Shown here one piece after another: positions 22,409-25,888 of a DNA stretch of 25,888 nucleotides. The notes below the pieces were generated by a model that was not told the DNA's origin, searched no databases, and was given only the letters and a program-made list of their open reading frames with translations. The translations under genes and the position numbers were made by a program. Every line of letters begins with the position of its first letter. The first letter of the stretch is position 1. Where the stretch lies: NCBI GenBank assembly GCA_035352635.1, contig DAOPYA010000061.1, positions 1 through 25,888 on the forward strand. Reading direction: 5' to 3'. Source of the stretch: Rifleibacterium sp035352635. Its GTDB lineage: Bacteria; Muiribacteriota; Ozemobacteria; Ozemobacterales; Ozemobacteraceae.

Positions 22409-25204
22409 TCAACTGAACTGCAGGGTTATCCCGCGATTTTTCAAGTTTTCGATGGCCCATCGGCAGGTTGCCGCCACCGAAGCCGCAAGGTTGGCATCTG
22501 ATTCAATTTTTTTCAATACCGGCATCAACTCAGGAATCTCAGCAATACAAACCGTGTAAATAGCCGCCTCTTTCAATTCATTATCTGATGAATTAAGGTA
22601 TTTTCCGAGAATAACACGCAGATCTTTTTCGCGCAGCGAAAAAACTTTCATGGCGTAGGCAGCAATCTGGTCGAGCGAAATATTTTCGAGGATGGGAATA
22701 ATATGATAGACAAGTTGTCTCTCGCCCATGTTCTGTAGAACTTCGATGGCATTGTTAACCAGTTCTTCGTTGCTTGAATAAAGGCTTTTAAAAAGATCGC
22801 GGGCTTCGCGGTTCTGCTCGGGTGCGATCAAACAGACAATCAGGCGGGTAAGCGCCCAGGCGCGTTCTTTAAGAAGCATTTTAAGGTAGACCGAGTTTTC
22901 GCGGCGCAGCTCTCGATTGATAACGAATTCTTCGAGTTTGTATTCGTAGAGTTGCAGAATGACGCGTTGGCCGAAGTGATGAAGGTAGTCACGCACACCG
23001 CTGTCCTGTGAGGCGGCAAGAATGCCGGCCACGGCGGCCCGGGCATGCAGAGAGCTTTCGCTGCTCTCAAGAACCATGATCAGTTCGCTGAATTTGTCGT
23101 CATAATGGGCGATGAGAATTTCTTCTGCCAGCTTTCGGTTGCGCGGGCTAGAGTCAGAGAGGCCTTCGACGACATGGTAAAACCATTTGGCATCGCTGAG
23201 GCGGGTGAGCATTTTCAGGGCGAGAAAGCGAATTTCTCTGGAATCATCTTTGACCAGGCGCCCGATGATTTCGTAATGTTCGTCAGAATCTCCGTTGTGA
23301 AGAATTTTTTCGAAGGCGAGTGCTGCGGCATGCCTGATTCTGGTATCAGTGTTTCTGAGAAAGGGTTTCAGATTGACCCAGAAGCGTTCATCACCTGACA
23401 AACCCAGCATTTCGATGCCTTTGAGGACTTCGCTGTCAGTGTTGCCAGCTAAATAATTCTGAATTACCCCAAGCGACTGAATCATCTGGTCGAGATCGCC
23501 ATTTTTAACAAAAATAATCGATGCAAAGCGGCGCAAAATCTCTGATTCGCTGGCCAAAAATGGCAGAACCCGGTCGCGCAACCTCGCCGAGGTAGGAAAA
23601 ATGGTCAGGGCCTTCAGAGCTTCTTTTTTAAGGTCTTCGCTTGAAGAATCGAGACATTTAAATAAAAATTCCGATGAAAAATGATCGATCGGCAGGCATA
23701 TCTGACGCAACACTTCTGTTTTGCGTTCATCAGAAAAATGACCGAGGCGGCCGGTCAACTGTTCGCGACTGCCCCGGTCGCCATGGGTCACGATCAACTG
23801 AATAACCAGGGCTGCGGTTTCTTCATCGGCGGTATCAAGGCTGTTCAAAAGCAGGTCAAGGGTCTTCTGATCAAGGTTAAGCTTCTGCAGGTCGCCTTTC
23901 TTGAAAAAATCCAGGTTTGAGCTGCGCAGCAGCTTAAGAAGGCTTTCACGGTAGGGATTTCGCATCAAGATGGCAACGCCGACCCAAAAAGCACAGGCGA
24001 GCAGCGGCAAAAACCTGACCAGGTCACCCTGTTTGTCTGCAAAGAAGAGCACCAGGCCCGTAAAAACCGTGCCAAGAGGCTGCAGAATACCTTCGTTGAC
24101 CGTAATGATACGTGCTTTTTCTCTGGGGGGGAGCGCGTTATAAAACAGGCTGTTAACCGGCTGATAAAGGGCGTTCTGCAACCCGACCTGAATGAATTTA
24201 AGGCCGGTGCCCGGAATAAGAGTGTAAGAAGCGGCAGTGCCGGCAAACCCGGCCAGCACCAGACCTGGGTAAATAAGATTCGTATTGCTGATACCGAGTC
24301 TTTGAATCAGGCTGCCGGTGATGATGCCCTGAAAAACAAAGGCAAACAGGCTGGCAAAGATGGTAAACAGCCCATAAAACTGCGCCAGTTCATTTTCGCT
24401 GGCAAAACTGCTGTTAAAGATTGAGGCCGCCTGAAATTCAGCAAAATAGTATGACAGATTAGCGCAGACAGCTGATAAGACCAGAAAGAGAACCAGTCTG
24501 GAATCAAGAAGACTGCGCACAAAGTTTCTGAATTTTTCGGGCAGCCTGACCCTCTTTCGTTCGGGTGTTCTGGTAAAAAAATTCTGAATTTGCGGTTTGA
24601 TAAAGCTGCCACTGCCAAAAAAGAAAAAAATGATGGCCAGACAGTGAATCATCAGCCACACCAGAAGAAGTTGCGGCACCGGGTGGTTGGCTGCCAACCA
24701 GTGCAGGCTCAAACCGGCGGCGATTCTGCCGCCGATTACACCGGTAAAGATGATCGGCAGGAGTCTTTTAGCCTTAAGCGCGTTGAACTGGGTGCCCATA
24801 AGGACTGAGAGAACTACCGGCATCACAAACATCAGCAGATTGCTGATAAAATATAGAACATAACAACCAGCGGTTGAGGTCGTATCGCCGCTGAGAATAA
24901 ACTTAACGGCAGCAGCGATTGCCAGAGCTGAAACGGCCCCGGAAGCAATCGTCAGATTGCGCTTCTCGATGCGCCCGTGAAGAATGGTAAGCAGAATGCT
25001 TACCGGAATTGCAAAAAGGGAACAGATCATGAACATGGCCGGCAGATTCTCGACCCCGGCCCTCTTTATGAACAGGGTATCTGAAATTGAGTCGCCAAAA
25101 GCCATCGCGAACCAGCACAAAAAAGTGAAACCCCAGAAAAAGCCGGTTTCGCGCCATTCATTGGCGCGTACATTCACGATTGATTCAAGTTTGTCGAGAA
25201 TCAT
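22409..25204 (-). CDS. NTT/MFS-type nucleotide transporter-like protein fused to HEAT repeats
   Basis: This 931-residue protein has two halves. Residues 1-435 hold about 11-12 membrane helices resembling the ATP/ADP antiporter (NTT/Tlc) family and related MFS proteins: a FFWGFTFLCWFAMAFGDSIS start, LLPIIFTGVIGGRIAAGLS, and a QNALYQPVNSLFYNALPPRE segment near 360-380 followed by KARIITVNEGILQPLG. Residues 440-931 are cytoplasmic helical HEAT-type repeats (DTRIRHAAALAFEKIL, SREIRFLALKMLTRL, DNELKEAAIYTVCIAE). Related transporters with HEAT and CNB domains occur in several free-living bacteria; here the CNB part is a separate downstream gene. Whether ATP, ADP or something else is transported cannot be told from the sequence. 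The start at 25204 has AGGAG ten bases upstream and lies 26 bases after the tamB-like stop. Confidence 0.83.
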   Translation of the reverse strand: MILDKLESIVNVRANEWRETGFFWGFTFLCWFAMAFGDSISDTLFIKRAGVENLPAMFMICSLFAIPVSILLTILHGRIEKRNLTIASGAVSALAIAAAVKFILSGDTTSTAGCYVLYFISNLLMFVMPVVLSVLMGTQFNALKAKRLLPIIFTGVIGGRIAAGLSLHWLAANHPVPQLLLVWLMIHCLAIIFFFFGSGSFIKPQIQNFFTRTPERKRVRLPEKFRNFVRSLLDSRLVLFLVLSAVCANLSYYFAEFQAASIFNSSFASENELAQFYGLFTIFASLFAFVFQGIITGSLIQRLGISNTNLIYPGLVLAGFAGTAASYTLIPGTGLKFIQVGLQNALYQPVNSLFYNALPPREKARIITVNEGILQPLGTVFTGLVLFFADKQGDLVRFLPLLACAFWVGVAILMRNPYRESLLKLLRSSNLDFFKKGDLQKLNLDQKTLDLLLNSLDTADEETAALVIQLIVTHGDRGSREQLTGRLGHFSDERKTEVLRQICLPIDHFSSEFLFKCLDSSSEDLKKEALKALTIFPTSARLRDRVLPFLASESEILRRFASIIFVKNGDLDQMIQSLGVIQNYLAGNTDSEVLKGIEMLGLSGDERFWVNLKPFLRNTDTRIRHAAALAFEKILHNGDSDEHYEIIGRLVKDDSREIRFLALKMLTRLSDAKWFYHVVEGLSDSSPRNRKLAEEILIAHYDDKFSELIMVLESSESSLHARAAVAGILAASQDSGVRDYLHHFGQRVILQLYEYKLEEFVINRELRRENSVYLKMLLKERAWALTRLIVCLIAPEQNREARDLFKSLYSSNEELVNNAIEVLQNMGERQLVYHIIPILENISLDQIAAYAMKVFSLREKDLRVILGKYLNSSDNELKEAAIYTVCIAEIPELMPVLKKIESDANLAASVAATCRWAIENLKNRGITLQFS

Positions 25205-25230
25205 CCCCGTTCAGCTCCTGATCGTTCTGT

Positions 25231-25888
25231 TTACCAGAATCTCCAGTCGTATCTTACCCCTATCTGCTGCTCTTGTTCAGGTTCCTTGAATTCAATGGTG
25301 ACAACGAACCCTTTGGGCAGCCGATACTCGAAAATGTAGGCTTCCTTTTGCCCCTGTTCCATTGAACCCTCGTAAGCCATAAAGATATTTTTGCCAAAAT
25401 ACTTGCCAACCCTGATGTAGGGGCGTGATTTGCCAGAGGTACGGTCGAACAGCGAAGAAAGAAAAAGCTCATCAAGGTTCAGTGCCGTCGATATTGTATT
25501 ACCAATGAGCGCCGAAATATATGAATTTTTAAGGCCTTCGAGAATTTCGGTTTCGAAGAGTTCTTTAGTGTCGGTGTGCATGGCGCTGTCGAGGTTGCGA
25601 CCGAGGGTCAGCAGTGCGAGAATGTCGCCTTCAGACATTGGCGGCGTCGAGTATATCTGTGGAGTGAACGATGAGATGCGGCCATTCAGGGTCAGAAAAA
25701 TTCTGGTGCTCTGAATCTGACCTTCTGACTTAACATAAATATGCGGGTCAAGCCCGTTATCGACCCCGCCAAAATTGATTTCGCCAGTTTCTATGACGAA
25801 CTGTCGCTGTTTGAAATAGAGTTTGCCCTGCACGCAACTCACACCGCCGTCGAGATTGATCTTCTCGAGGTCGCCGAAGACAGCGAAT
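25231..25888 (-). CDS. tamB: TamB-like (DUF490) translocation/assembly protein, C-terminal part (runs off the window)
   Basis: The frame is open from the stop at 25231 to the window edge, so about 218 C-terminal residues are seen. The sequence matches the TamB C-terminal domain: NLDGGVSCVQGKLYFKQRQF, then GEINFGG...LDPHIYV, a TLNGRISSFTPQIYSTPPMS strand pair and EGDILALLTLG, the hallmark end region. The last part (YIRVGKYFGKNIFMAYEG and following YRLPKGFVVTIEF...GVRYDWRFW) is a beta strand series ending in Trp-Arg-Phe-Trp, like an outer-membrane or BamA/TamA-contacting end. TamB spans the periplasm and helps move lipids or outer membrane proteins. The presence of such a protein indicates a diderm cell. 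No start codon belongs to this window; the GTG at 25842 is an internal Val. Confidence 0.9.
   Translation of the reverse strand, partial: FAVFGDLEKINLDGGVSCVQGKLYFKQRQFVIETGEINFGGVDNGLDPHIYVKSEGQIQSTRIFLTLNGRISSFTPQIYSTPPMSEGDILALLTLGRNLDSAMHTDTKELFETEILEGLKNSYISALIGNTISTALNLDELFLSSLFDRTSGKSRPYIRVGKYFGKNIFMAYEGSMEQGQKEAYIFEYRLPKGFVVTIEFKEPEQEQQIGVRYDWRFW

Noticed and set aside
25231..25842. A complete 203-residue protein starting at GTG 25842
   Set aside because: The frame continues upstream to the window edge with TamB-like sequence (LEKINLDGG), so this is an internal Val and the gene is a 3' fragment.

Overview
The window is about 25.9 kb of densely packed bacterial chromosome. Genes for TamB, a lipoprotein and type II/IV-style pseudopilins point to a diderm (Gram-negative-type) bacterium. 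Shine-Dalgarno sequences are mostly canonical (AGGAG/GGAGG) and several sigma70-type promoters can be read by eye. Many proteins are very divergent, so the lineage is probably poorly sampled. I cannot assign a phylum; a group such as Riflebacteria is only a guess. All genes but one are on the minus strand. No rRNA, tRNA, CRISPR array, insertion sequence or prophage signal was seen.

Right part (25888 down to 9348, minus strand): the 3' part of a tamB-like gene; an NTT/MFS-type nucleotide transporter fused to a HEAT-repeat domain; a cyclic-nucleotide-binding protein with a degenerate GGDEF domain; and a DUF2723 membrane protein. A promoter then precedes a divergent glycyl-tRNA synthetase beta subunit (glyS-like, TTG start), lon, engB/ysxC with a long Arg/Pro-rich tail, and three exported proteins: an uncharacterised helical protein, an NHL-propeller protein and a FecR-domain protein. 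Spacing is tight, with overlaps or gaps of at most about 67 bases.

Middle: one plus-strand lipoprotein gene (8620-9276) is preceded by a leader with a long imperfect hairpin. Its upstream region is shared with a divergent minus-strand promoter.

Left part (8385 down to 2187, minus strand): a seven-gene operon starts at an extended -10 promoter that appears to produce a leaderless mRNA. It encodes a TPR protein, an oversized GspK/PilX-like protein, an ECF sigma factor, a membrane anti-sigma factor with a FecR-like outer domain, two minor pseudopilins and a LysM protein, and it ends in a strong hairpin terminator. This cluster is the best candidate for an undescribed system: a minor-pseudopilin tip complex that carries its own sigma/anti-sigma pair. 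It is followed by an M14 zinc carboxypeptidase with a near-consensus promoter. Last comes the 5' part of a probable HD-GYP gene, where promoter, hairpin and ribosome binding site overlap in an unusual way.

Nucleotide signalling recurs across the window (HD-GYP, CNB, degenerate GGDEF with an I-site-like RxxD), as do envelope and cell-surface functions (TamB, DUF2723, pseudopilins, LysM, FecR, NHL, lipoprotein).
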